From: Trematomus loennbergii
Lineage: Eukaryota > Chordata > Actinopteri > Perciformes > Nototheniidae
Length of the DNA: 64,000 nucleotides
Assembly: GCA_012861695.1 (NCBI GenBank)
Contig: JAAOOA010000060.1
Location: 11,284,710-11,348,709 of the forward strand
Direction of reading: 5' to 3'
Shown here: in pieces, positions 34,901 through 48,300 of the stretch
Numbering within the stretch: the first letter of the stretch is position 1
Layout of the letters: the number at the start of each line of letters is the position of its first letter
Translations under genes and position numbers: made by a program
Notes under the pieces: model-generated
What the model was told of the DNA's origin: nothing
The model's input: only the letters and a program-made list of their open reading frames with translations
The model's database searches: none

Positions 34901-37900
34901 GACACAAATCTCCAGCATCTAACCACAAAGAGCCTTCTCCTTATCTTTGGAGCACACGGGGCCTGGCATGCTGAGGGGATTAGGGGGGGAGGAATGTGGA
35001 GGACAGGGACGTATGGCCAGAATAACACACACACATACACATACACATACACACACACACTCCAGAACACAAACATCTTTACACATCAACACATATATAC
35101 TTTTGTCCTTGTCAGGGCTAACAAGTTGCCCACATATCCACCCTCTTTAATGCTAAAAGGCAGCCCTGGCATTGTGGATGCTAAAGAAAGTCACCCCTGT
35201 CTCGGCTGGTGTTGTCCTCGCGGCTCATGAAATTCTTCCGGCCGAGGAGCTGAGTCAGATAAGGAGAACCGAGACGGAGCACATTACCGCTCAGGGGACA
35301 GCAGCTGGAAATACTTTTACTTATTCTGGGCACAACACATAATCCTCAGACAGAGAAAGCTGATGCACATGTGTGATTCAAAGAACAACTGAGCAACAGA
35401 GAAACTCCTGAAACCTTAACTTAAGTTTATTTTTAATTCCTAAAATGAGTTTTTTGTCCTTTACATTCTGCATTTTAAATAGGCCGTAATATGCTTTGTG
35501 GGGCTGTCCTTTCCTGTAGTGTTATATAGGTTTTTGTGCATGTAAATGGTCTGCAAAGGGTAAAATCCCTGTGTTCCAGAGGAAGCTTCTCTCCCCCCCC
35601 TGCCTGAAACGCCTCCATTGATCTCCTTTGTTTACTTCCCGAACATAGAGACATCAATATGTACCACTCGCCCTACTATTTGCTAGCACTCCAACACATT
35701 GTACGTGATAGGCTAAGGGGCGGGACATAAGCGGTTGACCGACACAACAGAGCCTGCCAGCTAACCAATCAGAGCAGACTGGGCTCTGGTTTCAGACAGA
35801 GGGTGAAAAGAGGTGCTGCAGCACAGGCAGTATGAGAACAATAAAGAGCTTTTTGAACATTAAAGCATGGAGACATGTAGAGACACTACATACTGATATA
35901 CACCTGAACATCAGCAGGAGAGGACTCTTTAAAGTAGAGACACTACATACTGATATACACCTGAACATCAGCAGGAGAGGACTCTTTAAAGTAGAGACAC
36001 TACATACTGATATACACCTGAACATCAGCAGGAGAGGACTCTTTAAAGTAGAGACACTACATACTGATATACACCTGAACATCAGCAGGAGAGGACTCTT
36101 TAAAGTAGAGACACTACATACTGATATACACCTGAACATCAGCAGGAGAGGACTCTTTAAAGTAGAGACACTACATACTGATATACACCTGAACATCAGC
36201 AGGAGAGGACTCTTTAAAGTAGAGACACTACATACTGATATACACCTGAACATCAGCAGGAGAGGACTCTTTAAAGTAGAGACACTACATACTGATATAC
36301 ACCTGAACATCAGCAGGAGAGGACTCTTTAAAGTATTGACACTACATACTGATATACACCTGAACATCAGCAGGAGAGGACTCTTTAAAGTAGAGACACT
36401 ACATACTGATATACACCTAAACATCAGCAGGAGAGGACTCTTTAAAGTAGAGACACTACATACTGATATACACCTGAACATCAGCAGGAGAGGACTCTTT
36501 AAAGTAGAGACACTACATACTGATATACACCTGAACATCAGCAGGAGGGGACTCTTTAAAGTAGAGACACTACATACTGATATACACCTGAATATCAGCA
36601 GGAGAGGACTCTTTAAGTAGAGACACTACATACTGATATACACCTGAACATCAGCAGGAGGGGACTCTTTAAAGTAGAGACACTACATACTGATATACAC
36701 CTGAACATCAGCAGGAGGGGACTCTTTAAAGTAGAGACACTACATACTGATATACACCTGAACATCAGCAGGAGAGGACTCTTTAAAGTAGAGACACTAC
36801 ATACTGATATACACCTGAACATCAGCAGGAGAGGACTCTTTAAAGTAGAGACACTACATACTGATATACACCTGAACATCAGCAGGAGAGGACTCTTTAA
36901 AGTAGAGACACTACATACTGATATACACCTGAACATCAGCAGGAGGGGACTCTTTAAAGTAGAGACACTACATACTGATATACACCTGAACATCAGCAGG
37001 AGAGGACTCTTTAAAGTAGAGACACTACATACTGATATACACCTGAACATCAGCAGGAGAGGACTCTTTAAAGTAGAGACACTACATACTGATATACACC
37101 TGAACATCAGCAGGAGAGGACTCTTTAAAGTAGAGACACTACTACTGATATACACCTGAACATCAGCAGGAGAGGACTCTTTAAAGTAGAGACACTACAT
37201 ACTGATATACACTGAACATCAGCAGGAGAGGACTCTTTAAAGTAGAGACACTACATACTGATATACACCTGAACATCAGCAGGAGAGGACTCTTTAAAGT
37301 AGAGACACTACATACTGATATACACCTGAACATCAGCAGGAGAGGACTCTTTAAAGTAGAGACACTACATACTGATATACACCTGAACATCAGCAGGAGA
37401 GGACTCTTTAAAGTAGAGACACTACATACTGATATACACCTGAACATCAGCAGGAGAGGACTCTTTAAAGTAGAGGCACTACATACTGATATACACCTGA
37501 ACATCAGCAGGAGAGGACTCTTTAAAGTAGAGACACTACATACTGATATACACCTGAAAATGAACATCATAGGCCCCCTTTAAATAATTGTGTCTCAGAA
37601 GCTCAGGTGCGTTGCAATCTTTTCACTGTTAAATCAAACCGAATACAGAGCTGCCATTGCATGATGCTTCACTGACAAAAAAGTTAGGAAAAAGAAACAC
37701 TCTTCACATTGACGGATGGATTCATTTCAGATTGTGGAAAGGTAGCGTACTGTACCATATGAGTGACGAGGATGGATTGCATCTTGGCAGCGCCGAGGTA
37801 ACCAAGGATGTAAGAAGCAAACAGAGAAGCCACCTAAAAACATATAAAATAATCATTTAGACACAAAGACAAGGGAGAATAGGGTCCAAACTGAAAACAA

Positions 37901-40900
37901 TACCAACGTATTCCTTCTAAATGTAATTGTAATTTCTGTTTTCATCTCCATCCCTTTTCTCTCAGTCTTTTTTGCCTCTTTGTTTCTTTCCAATCCTGGC
38001 CAGCTCCTGCAATCTCTGCATCGTCCTCGCCAGAGTCCTCTGTTCTCTCCAAGTCTCTATTTTCTCCCTAATCTCTCTGCCCCTTCTTCTTTCTTCCCAC
38101 ATTCCCTCTCAATGTCTCTCTCGCTCTGTGTTTACCTGAGTGAGCAGCACAAACTGGGCAAACTGCCAAGGCAGCATAAAGCACAGATTGGATATGCCCA
38201 GGGCGACCAAGGCTGTCCTGCTCGGGCTCCGTGTCCTGAGGAGAGAGGAAGAAAACATATATATATATATATAGTGGTGGTGAGAGAGTGTGGGTGTAGA
38301 GGAGATAAATGAAGATGCATTAAGACGGCTTAGAAAACACACATATACACAAGCACACACATTCAATTTCACTCTGAGTGCACTACAAAGCTGTGGTTAT
38401 GTTCAGAGTCGGCCTCAGAAATATGACACGGTGTTCATTCTCCTTTTAGAAGAAGTCACAGTTTACTCGCTGCACTGACATAACACAAGGTGGCGTCTGC
38501 CAGTTGATGTGCAATGAGAAGATAACTAGTCTGTGGACAAGTACATTAGCTCACAACGCTGCTGCTTCAGTGCTTCACCGATGAGCAGAAAACAGAACAA
38601 GCCTTGCTTCACCCCACTAATTACAACACAAATTGTAGCCTGTCTGTCTTTGGTGTGGCTAGGGAACAGCAGTTTGATCAGGTGTTTCTACTGTTGTTTC
38701 ACATAGTTAACAGAGTGTTGAAATGAAAACAAAACCAAATGCTTTTCCAGGTTATCGATGTTCTCTCATAAGAAAATGACATGGAAAATGCATCGTACAA
38801 ACAACTCACTGAAGCAGGAGATACAGGCACTTCTAGGGTTTCTTGAACCGCTGATTTGGATATATATAACAAGAACCAGCGAGTCGCTAGCAAATACCAT
38901 CACGCACCACGCAGTTGACTGAAGAAGGGGGAGAATGACTGGAGGACATTAAGAGGTGGACGGGGAAAGCAGAAGACTGGCAGAAGATCGGGATGTGTGG
39001 AGACAGGTGGTGATGTCATCACAGTGCTCCAAGGGCCCCCGGGCTACAGGAGTGACCTGACAGGACCCGATGTTCTCCAGACAAAGACTTCACACAAGCT
39101 GTACACATGGCACAGCTTGGCTCTACTTGACTCCTCTTCTTGTGGTATTCAGAAACATTTGTGAATAGTACTTGGTTCTTTTTCCTGGTTGAGGTTCTAA
39201 GAAAGCTGAGTTGATACAAGAAGGTACAAAACTGCAGACCATTGATTTAAAAGAATGTGTCCGGATGCAAACTGTAGTTTAATGAGGCGAATATTGCCTA
39301 CATTGAATGGGTAATATTCACAGTGAAAAAAAAAATAGAAAAGAGCACCTGTTGGCAAAGTGAGTCAAGTAGTTTAAATTGCAATAGAAATGGTTTATTA
39401 CATGCAGGGAGTGAATACCATAATATTCCTCTATACTATATACAACCGTGTTCTATCAAAGGTTAGAGAGCTGCATGTTTCATGTGCTGATCACATGTGT
39501 AATGACACTACTGGCAATGTGTACCTTACGTGTACAAATTGAGAGCCACTTGGTTACACATAGGGCTGCTTGATTATGGCAAAAATCATAATCTCGATTA
39601 TTTGGGTCAATAATTGATATCACGATTATTAAAAACGATTATCCATTTACTTTGAAAACATCAATTTATTGGAGAAAAAAAATTTGAACAGTATGTTTTT
39701 AACAGTTGATTACCCTGAACTTTAAGTATAATTCAACTGAAAAACCAAAAAAAAAATGTATTTGAAAAAAATAAAAGTAATAATAATAATAAAAAAGTAA
39801 TCGTTTTATTTCGATTACGTTGTTTTTCGTAATCGTTGCAAGCCATAATCGTGATTAAAATATGATTAATTGAGCAGCCCTAGTTACACACACAGGTAAA
39901 ACTCAACTCAAGGTGGGATGTTTGTATGAAAACGTCAGAAAGAATATGGCTTTACTCTGATTCTTATGTTATAATATGGAGAGTTTGCGAACAGTTGATA
40001 TTGAGATTTTAAGAGAGAAAGGGTGGAGAGTTTACCGTAGGATGTAGGTGAGAATGAGCATCTGCAGGACTAAGAAAGGGTAGGCGAAGCTCTCCCTCAG
40101 GGGCGGAGTCCACATCACACGAGTGCTCTGACACACACAAGACATGCACAATAAAAACGCAAATCAAAACATCACAGAGGATAGAATTACTCAGAAATAA
40201 TTATTCCAAAAAGTATTAAGATCACAAGCACTGTCTTCCTCTGCAGCTTAGACATATCAACAGTTATATAAACCTGTATTTGTCATGTAAAACAATGCTT
40301 GTATCCACAACAGCATCTGGGTGTTGTGCTCTCTGGTGTCTGAGTGGAATGTTATTTACCACACTTCTCTAATGAAACTACCCAACATCACATTTTCCCG
40401 GTTTTGATTATATACCAATAACTTAACCCCATAAACTTTAATGGTTGGAACCAGGACCTTCAGTATTTAGATCAAGTGGCTTGTGAATAATTAGTGCCAC
40501 ATTTACAAGTCCACATGCTGTTATTTTAATGTGCCAGATGTATTTTAAACCAACATTTGCATATCTCCTGCTGCAATGTATACAAGCGGTCTAACTGTAC
40601 TGAGCAGCGTTGGCACACAATATGATCTCATTTTTTAAGTTGTTGGGACTTCCCAATGGTTCTGTTCCCTGCCAGCCACACAGTCTGAATAGTTTATAAA
40701 GAGGGAACCTGTGGCTATAGTTTGATAGAATCACCATGTAATACACATTGATACGAACTTTACACTACAAACTCACATTTTTGTCACCTCAGAACATACA
40801 GCTTCATTACCAATGCTGCTGAAATTCCCACCAGACTCAAGAAGAGAAGACTGGGAGAACATTGTACAAGAGTAGGGTTGGAATTAACCATTATTTTCTT

Positions 40901-43900
40901 TATCGTCTAATTAATTGTTTTAGTCAATAGAATCGTTTAAATATCACATAAAACATAAATTAGAATAGAATAGAATAGCGAGGATGAAACCCTCTGCAAT
41001 GGTCTCACATGCAGAGCACACAGCACACACAGTGACATGTGTTCTCTGCTTTTAACCCATCCTAGTACCAGGAGTCTAGTACTAGGAGCAGTGGGCAGCT
41101 ATTGTACAGCGCCCGGGGAGCAATGGGAGTGGGGGGGGAAGGGGGATGTCTGGTGCCTTGCTCAAGGGCACCACGTAAATGTTGAGACTGCACTCTCCAA
41201 GTAGCAGTCCACACTCCATATTTTAGGTCTGGGCGGGGACTTGAACCGGCGACCCTACAGCTCCCAGTCCAAGCCCCCTACTGACTGAGCCACTGCGGAG
41301 CACGGTTTAAGAGGGCTGTGACGTCAGCGGCCCGTCTTTGGTTGCGTTTCCACTTGGCCTAGTACCGGCCGGGGGTCCTAATTCACAGTTTTTCTGGCCT
41401 CATAAAATCGCGGGTCTAGGGCCAGAGACAACGAGGCTGAGTGGCTGAGTATGCTAAACTAGAGAGAGCATCGCTGGCAAGGGGGCTACAACTACAACAA
41501 GTTGGACATATTTGACCGTGATTTAATTGTAATACACGTTTCAAAATGATGCCGAAGTAACAACATACTGATACCGGTTAGTAAAACCATGAATTAATGC
41601 TTTGTCAAGTCTGCAGACAGACGGCAGGCGAAACACCTTTTAAAATGCGTGTTTTCTAAATGGAGATTGGCTAAGCTAACGCAGTATATGCTCCGACCGT
41701 CCACACTCACAACAACGGCCTATACAGACATAAATAAAGCAGCGACTGTATTCACCATGACACAGGCAGTCTGTGGTTTGTACTTGTTTAACTTTTGTCT
41801 AGTTTCTGAACAGATATGAGGAGCTGTGAGCTCTGAGTGCTAACAGCTAACCGCTGTGTTGTTTTTCTGGGGTTCTCATTGAAGATGACGTCACGGCTCC
41901 GCCTACACTGCGTTACTATAGATACTACCCCAGTTCCTAAACTGTAATGGAAATGCGCCATAAAGTGAGCCAGTCCTAACGAGGCCCAGCCATACCGAGC
42001 GGGGCCGAGCGAGGCCGTGTAGTGGAAACGCGCCATAAGGGATGTTTTATGTGGAAAAGGATAAAGGAAAAGCAGCATTTTCTGCTATATTTGCATACAA
42101 AAAATATTATTATATAATATTATTCAAAGATGAATCCATTCTCATTAACTTATCTATAGATTGACTTATTGTTGCAGCTCTATTCCAAAGACTGAGAGAC
42201 ACAACGGTGAATGTGTGAATGAAATGTTGACATACAGAGCTTTAAAAATAGAGACCTTGTGCTCTGGGGGGAAACGGTGGAGGAGGAGGGACTCAGCTTT
42301 GAGTCTCTAAGCTCCTTTGAGGGCTGAAATGAATTCCTTGGTTTTTCTGAGTGCCTTTACACATTTGCACATCCTTACACCCACACAGACTTATTGTACA
42401 GAATTACAGGACGAGGCAACAAGCGTTTAAGCTCTCCAGGCTTACCTCGCCGTGATTGAAGAAAAAACACATCGTGGTCACAACGCCGCCCAGTCGACTG
42501 CCACTAGACGGGAAATAATGGGAAGAGGGGGAGAGAGCAAACCAAAGGTCATCCTCCATCTCATGTCTTACATCCGTATTTGACAGGAACCAGAGCACAC
42601 AACATTAAGTTCATCCTCTCCTGTCTGGTGTCCATCTGAGCGTGACGGGGATGAGCCCTTGTGCAGTGGAGTTACCTGAGGTAGGCGCCGTAAATGAAGA
42701 ACAGGCTCATCATGGCGCCGTTCAGCAGGAACACGAAGGTCACGTAGAAATATGCCGGGTCGCCCATCCCTAACACACACATCCGGAGAGAGAGAGAGAG
42801 AGAGAGAAGATGTTTCCAGAGGTCCTATTATGCCTTTTGTGGATTTTCCTTTCCTGTAGTGTGTTATACAGTATAGGTATTGGTGCACGTTAATGGTCTG
42901 AAGACTTGAATAGAGTTTCTATCTTAAAAAACATTTTGCTTTGATACAGTTAAATGTCTGGAAGTTTCATGAACAAGACTTTTTCTAACTCTAATTTAGG
43001 TCAATGCACACAAATAGCTCCTAAAACAGGTAGTGTGTCCGCAGAGCTCTTTCCAGGGTGATGTATTCATTGTGCACTGCTCCCCATATGAGGACAACAC
43101 ACACACCAGAATCTCCTGCTGCAGGCTTTCTGTGGCCTGCTTTTTGAGTTCCTATTAACTCAAAAACACCAAATCATACCACGAATACTATATGTAGAGT
43201 AAATGATGAGATGTTAAATGTGTTTATCCGTGGCAGCATCATATATCATAGTCAAATACAAAGCATATAATCTGAACTGTCACAATCACTTGACATATCC
43301 TCAGTGTGTTCATATACAAAACACAGCATCATCTTCTCCAAAGTCCAGGCAGAGAATATGCAGTGTGTTTGGCCCTGAAGGCAAACACATTAGCAGTCAA
43401 CAGAGGGAGTTAGCAATAACAAGGACTGTAGTCAACGGAAGATTACAAATGTTGATTTACGCAACAAAAAAGGGGAAGAACTAAATGCTGTGGAGGCTTT
43501 AACCACCTACTATATTTAACACAGAATATGTATTTTCTCTAAAATGGTGGGTTCATGTAGGCACACAACTCAACGAAATATAAAACAAGGGTCTGGTCAT
43601 TTTTTAGACCTTTCTATGTGATATTGTCAAGTACTACACCTATAATGTTGATGGTTTTGATCACATTTGGGACCTTGTTTGGTTTAATCCCTTCCCCTCT
43701 CTCTTACCTCTCGAACATGAATAAATACATGTAATAAAAACAAAGGACTAGCAGGAGAGACTGAAAATGTGCCTAGATTATTGCACTGGATTGAAAGTAA
43801 ATCAAGACTTCTGCTTGCAAGGGAAGTCTACAAACATCCCACGTTTAAGATTTAAATGACACAAAAGTGGAACTGAAATGATTAGGACCGTATGTGGCAT

Positions 43901-45345
43901 ACTTGAGATATGTAGAACTAACAGTACACTTCCCGTTGACCAGCGAGTGTGTCGACCTAATTAGAACAGAAGGTGTTGAACATGTGACACTGAATAAAAA
44001 TGTGGTAAATGTTTTTGGTACAGAATGTTTTACTCAGCGATAAAAGTGGCTAATGCACTCACTAAATATGCAGGTTCGCAGAACAGATTCATTCTGGTGC
44101 TCACAGTTACAGGAAATGTTCCCTCTCTTCTGACTGGTAGCTCTTATGTAAGGCAGCTTGCGTCAGGTTTGTGTAAACATGGTGAAAACAGCCTGTGTGT
44201 TTGTCCCTGGGTGGGGTTCTCAAATGGGACTCACAGAAACACACAGATTACAGCTCTTATAGAAGGAAAGCTGGAAACAGCGGGTTTACTTTCAGCAGAT
44301 TTAGCCTTCTAGGAAATGTTCCTGTGAAAAATATCAGGAAACAATTTGTATGTAATAGGTTCAAATCATTATATTTCCATAGGGCTACTGTAATGATGAT
44401 ACTAGTGTGCCCTTGCTGTCTGTGCTGCCATTTAGATCCTTAACGTCATACCTTTACTTGGAAGAGGATTTTGTGAGCCATGCTTTGTTTCTCTCACCTT
44501 CAAATCAATGTTTTGCCTTTTGAACAAGTAGTCGATCAACAGAAACATAATGTAAAATGTTGATGTACATGGTGCAGTGACAACAAAGGAGTTCTTAATC
44601 AGCGACGATGGTGAGAGTGGAAAGATGATTTTCAGACATTTTTAGGTAAAAAAAGCACAGATATATTAAGATCTTCTCAAATGATGTGCTGTTTTAGTTT
44701 TATGTCTTATGATAGATAAGCACGTTTTAAGGAAATTGTTCAACTTTTTGTGAATACCCTTATTCTTAGATGGGCTTTTGACCTGCTTGTGTTGCCTCTG
44801 GTTGTCTGGAAAGTCACAGTGGTGACTAGACTCTAAGTCCTGGCACATGGCCAAGAAATAAGCCAGCATACAGACCACCATTTCTTGTTTTTACACTTCT
44901 GATTGTGTACGTGTTAAACAAACAAGATTTAAGAGTTTAATTAGTGAGGTTTTAGCTACAGGAGGTCAGGTGTTGTTCCCATTGTTCCCCCTGTTGAGCA
45001 ACTCTGTAGAAAAAACAGTTTAATTTTCAATGGAAAGTATAAAACAGGAATCATGAATGCGTTGCGTTGAACTCATTCTGTAACATTTCTTTCATCTGCC
45101 AACTCCCCCTTGAGGCTGTTTGACTGCATCCACGAGTTCAGAAAAATCATCAAAGTCTGAAATAAAATTAGTCATCCAGTAAATTCAGCGTGAGACAGTG
45201 TGTTGAGAACAGAGTCTTTTAAATGCTGGTGGAGCTTTAGGTCCTAAAAACAAAGCTATCTGTGATGTAGTCATCATTCAACCTGCTATCTGAGTGTGAG
45301 TGTGAGTGTGAGTGTGAGTGTGAGTGTGAGTGTGAGTGTGAGTGT

Positions 45346-45389
<44 letters not shown>

Positions 45390-48300
45390 TGTGTGTGCGT
45401 GCGTGCGTGCAAATGAGGGTATTTGCAGTATGTACCTTCACAGCTGTCCACGGGAGTGAGCCCCTCCCCTCTGTTGATGGACCAGCACATCTTTGTGGGA
45501 ATCCCAAAGTATCCCATGACACCCGTGTACATCCGGAACCAGCTGGCCAGGACCACCTGTGGAGCAGAGGAGGATGAGAGGCAGTTTTTAAGCGTGTTTA
45601 AACAACTTGTTAGCAAAGCCTGTGTCCTCTCATCTCAGGAGGGAACGGACACACAGGATTCCCAGTGAAGACCTTTCAGTGTTAAGATTGTTTCCCTGAG
45701 CAGAAAATATTTTAAATGAGTAAATAATGCATACAATTGGACTAATCATAGAGAATGCAGGGTATGAAAAGAGTTGTTAAGGGTGTAAAACAAGACCTAA
45801 TTTAAATTCTGATGGCAGCGTGTAAAGAGAGGATACAGGATGATATTGTCACGCATCACCTTTAAAAAAAGGAAAGGCTGAATGTCAGCATTGCCCCCGA
45901 TGGAAACTACTGCCGTTAGGACTGCACTAATTATTGAAATGTTAAGCAAATCACAATGTGGATTAATGCACAGAAAGAGCAATATTTGGTATATGCAAAA
46001 TATGTGAAAATATCTTAAGGAAGTATTGTGTGTGCTGCAGAAAAGTCAGTATTCCAGAGACTTAATAAAAGTCCTTTTCAGATAAAAAACAAAATAGCAC
46101 CATGATCATTTAAATATTTTTTTTCAAATGTACGTTTTAATTTTTTTTAATTCCCCATGTTAATCATACAGCAATTGCAATATCAGTTAGAATTGCAAAT
46201 AATTATTTTTATTTTTATTTTTATTATTACCAGTAATAATATGTAATAATCCAGTTTAAAGTCTGATAAATAAACATTTCTGAACACTATGATGAGTAAT
46301 CCCATCATACACTACAGAGCGTATGAACAGCATGCCAGAATGAGCATTACCTCTGGATACAGATTGAATCTCTGCAGCGTGTTAATAACCAGAGGGTGCT
46401 CTGTCAGCCGATCATTCATCACCATGTGGAGGCCATCCAGGAAAGAGGGAGCTTCTATAATGGTCTTATAGTAGGAATAATACAGACCCTGGAACCAAAT
46501 GAAGACACGTGATTAGACACAAACAGAGCGACTGAGAAAGACATTTTAAATAGAAATGTCAAGGCAGAGTGATGGAGAAGAGGAACAAACAAAGAAAAAG
46601 AGATGTTTAAAGAGTGAGAGTGATACAGAGAGAACGAGACAGCAGACAAACGCTAAAAATAACTTCACAACATTCAAGTCAGACGGAAAAAACCGGAGCG
46701 AGCTCTACAGGCGCAGCAGATGGAAACGGTTCACAGCTCATTGAGTAGCACACAGCAGGGGTGAGTGGAGAAAAATATTCTGTTTGCATATGATAAACTC
46801 TTCACCTTCACTGTCATCGCTCAGAAAGGGGTACGAACGCTGCTCTGCATGTTGAATATCAGCCACTTTTGCAGTTATAGTGATGAACATATGCTGCCTT
46901 AAACCACACATATTTACTAACTTTACCCTGGAGTAGCACGATTATGCAAATGAATTAACATTTTGCATATTGTTAGAATGTGAAATGTCAGTTTGGATGG
47001 TGAAGTTCAATGTTGTTTATAAAACTGTGGGAGCAAATGCTGGTTTTCTCTGAATGTGCAGATGGTTTGGAGTCAGTTTGGTCACGTTACACTTCTGTCT
47101 TGAATATTCATTTTATTTTAGCAGCTCACTTGAACTGAAACCTGTTAAACTAACACATGCAAGACTGCTTTCCCCTTTCTGATTGCTGCGCCAACTCTGG
47201 CAGATTTGCAGGGCATAGTCCATCTTTGCTCAACAAAATGTGGAAACGCCAATACCCTTTAGTCTATTGCTGTGTTATCACCTTGTTTTGTACAATAACA
47301 AAATGCCAGAATACAAACTGCAGCATTGCTCAATCTCTGCTTGATTTTTTATTTATTTCATTTCATTTCAAACCTTTATTTATCCAGGTTGTATCCCATT
47401 GAGATTATGATCTCTTTTTCAAGGGAGACCTGCTCAAGTAGGTTCCACATGAAACATTAAAAACATAAACAGAACAACAAAAGGACATCATACAGCATCA
47501 TTACAGGGATTACAAATTACATAACTATCCACATGCACAGGTACCAACAGCTTCCGATTCAGTAGCATCCAACCGAGCTTAAAAACATTAGTGGCACCAG
47601 ATTGCTCAGTTTCCATTTAATTGCAGACTATTCCAGGACAGTGGAGCTGCGCATCTAAATGCTATCTTCCCTAAGACAGTCCTAGCAGTTGGCACATTTA
47701 ATAAAACCACAGCATGCGATCTCAGGCAGTAGCCACTTACAATTCGCCGTGAGATCAGGGAGCAGATGTAGGATGGAAGTTTCCCTAACATGGCTTTGTA
47801 TATAAAAATGTACCAGTGACTGAGCCTCCGTACAGTTAGTGAAGGCAGACCAGCCTTGCATACAGGGTACAGTGATGAGTTAATGCTTTACAGTTTGTCA
47901 CAAATCTCAGTGCACTGTGATACGCAGCATCTAACTTGACCAGACAATTGGCAGGTGCATTCATATAATCAATCACCATAGTCCAGCACAGGTAAAAAGG
48001 TCACAGAGACTAGCCTTTTTCTGGCCTCGAGCAATAAGTATTATAACCCACATAAGAAAGACATCCCATCTTATTTACAACAGAGCAATTTGGTTGAAGA
48101 AGGCTTATATTGCAGTACCGTTATGGTGGATGATGCTGAAAATCTAATTCATTTTACCATTACTTTCTGCCTAGTTCTTTATTTATGAAATCACCTAATC
48201 CTTTGGGAAATGACATTGTTAAAGATAGTGAAAGACACCTGTAAGAGCTGTCCCTGAAATACTTATTTTGTCCTACAGTCCAAAAATAAAATACATCTGT

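Noticed and set aside
35877..37558. Regular repeat array resembling a CRISPR locus
   Set aside because: Units are directly contiguous with no spacers, the genome is a fish, and the unit derives from a transposon end.
35792..37570. Long open frames on both strands (up to 262 codons) with a 19-residue repeat
   Set aside because: They are a by-product of a 57-bp satellite whose unit is a multiple of three. Both strands stay open, the array has no splice or start context, and single-base losses break it.
41230..41306. tRNA gene candidate on the - strand
   Set aside because: The A- and B-box-like motifs are followed by a long repeat body and a short tandem tail, so it is the head of a SINE. I could not fold a proper tRNA.
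45278..45616. 112-codon frame on the - strand
   Set aside because: It is real dpy19l1 exon 5 read through its donor into the GT microsatellite. Only 45436-45556 is coding.
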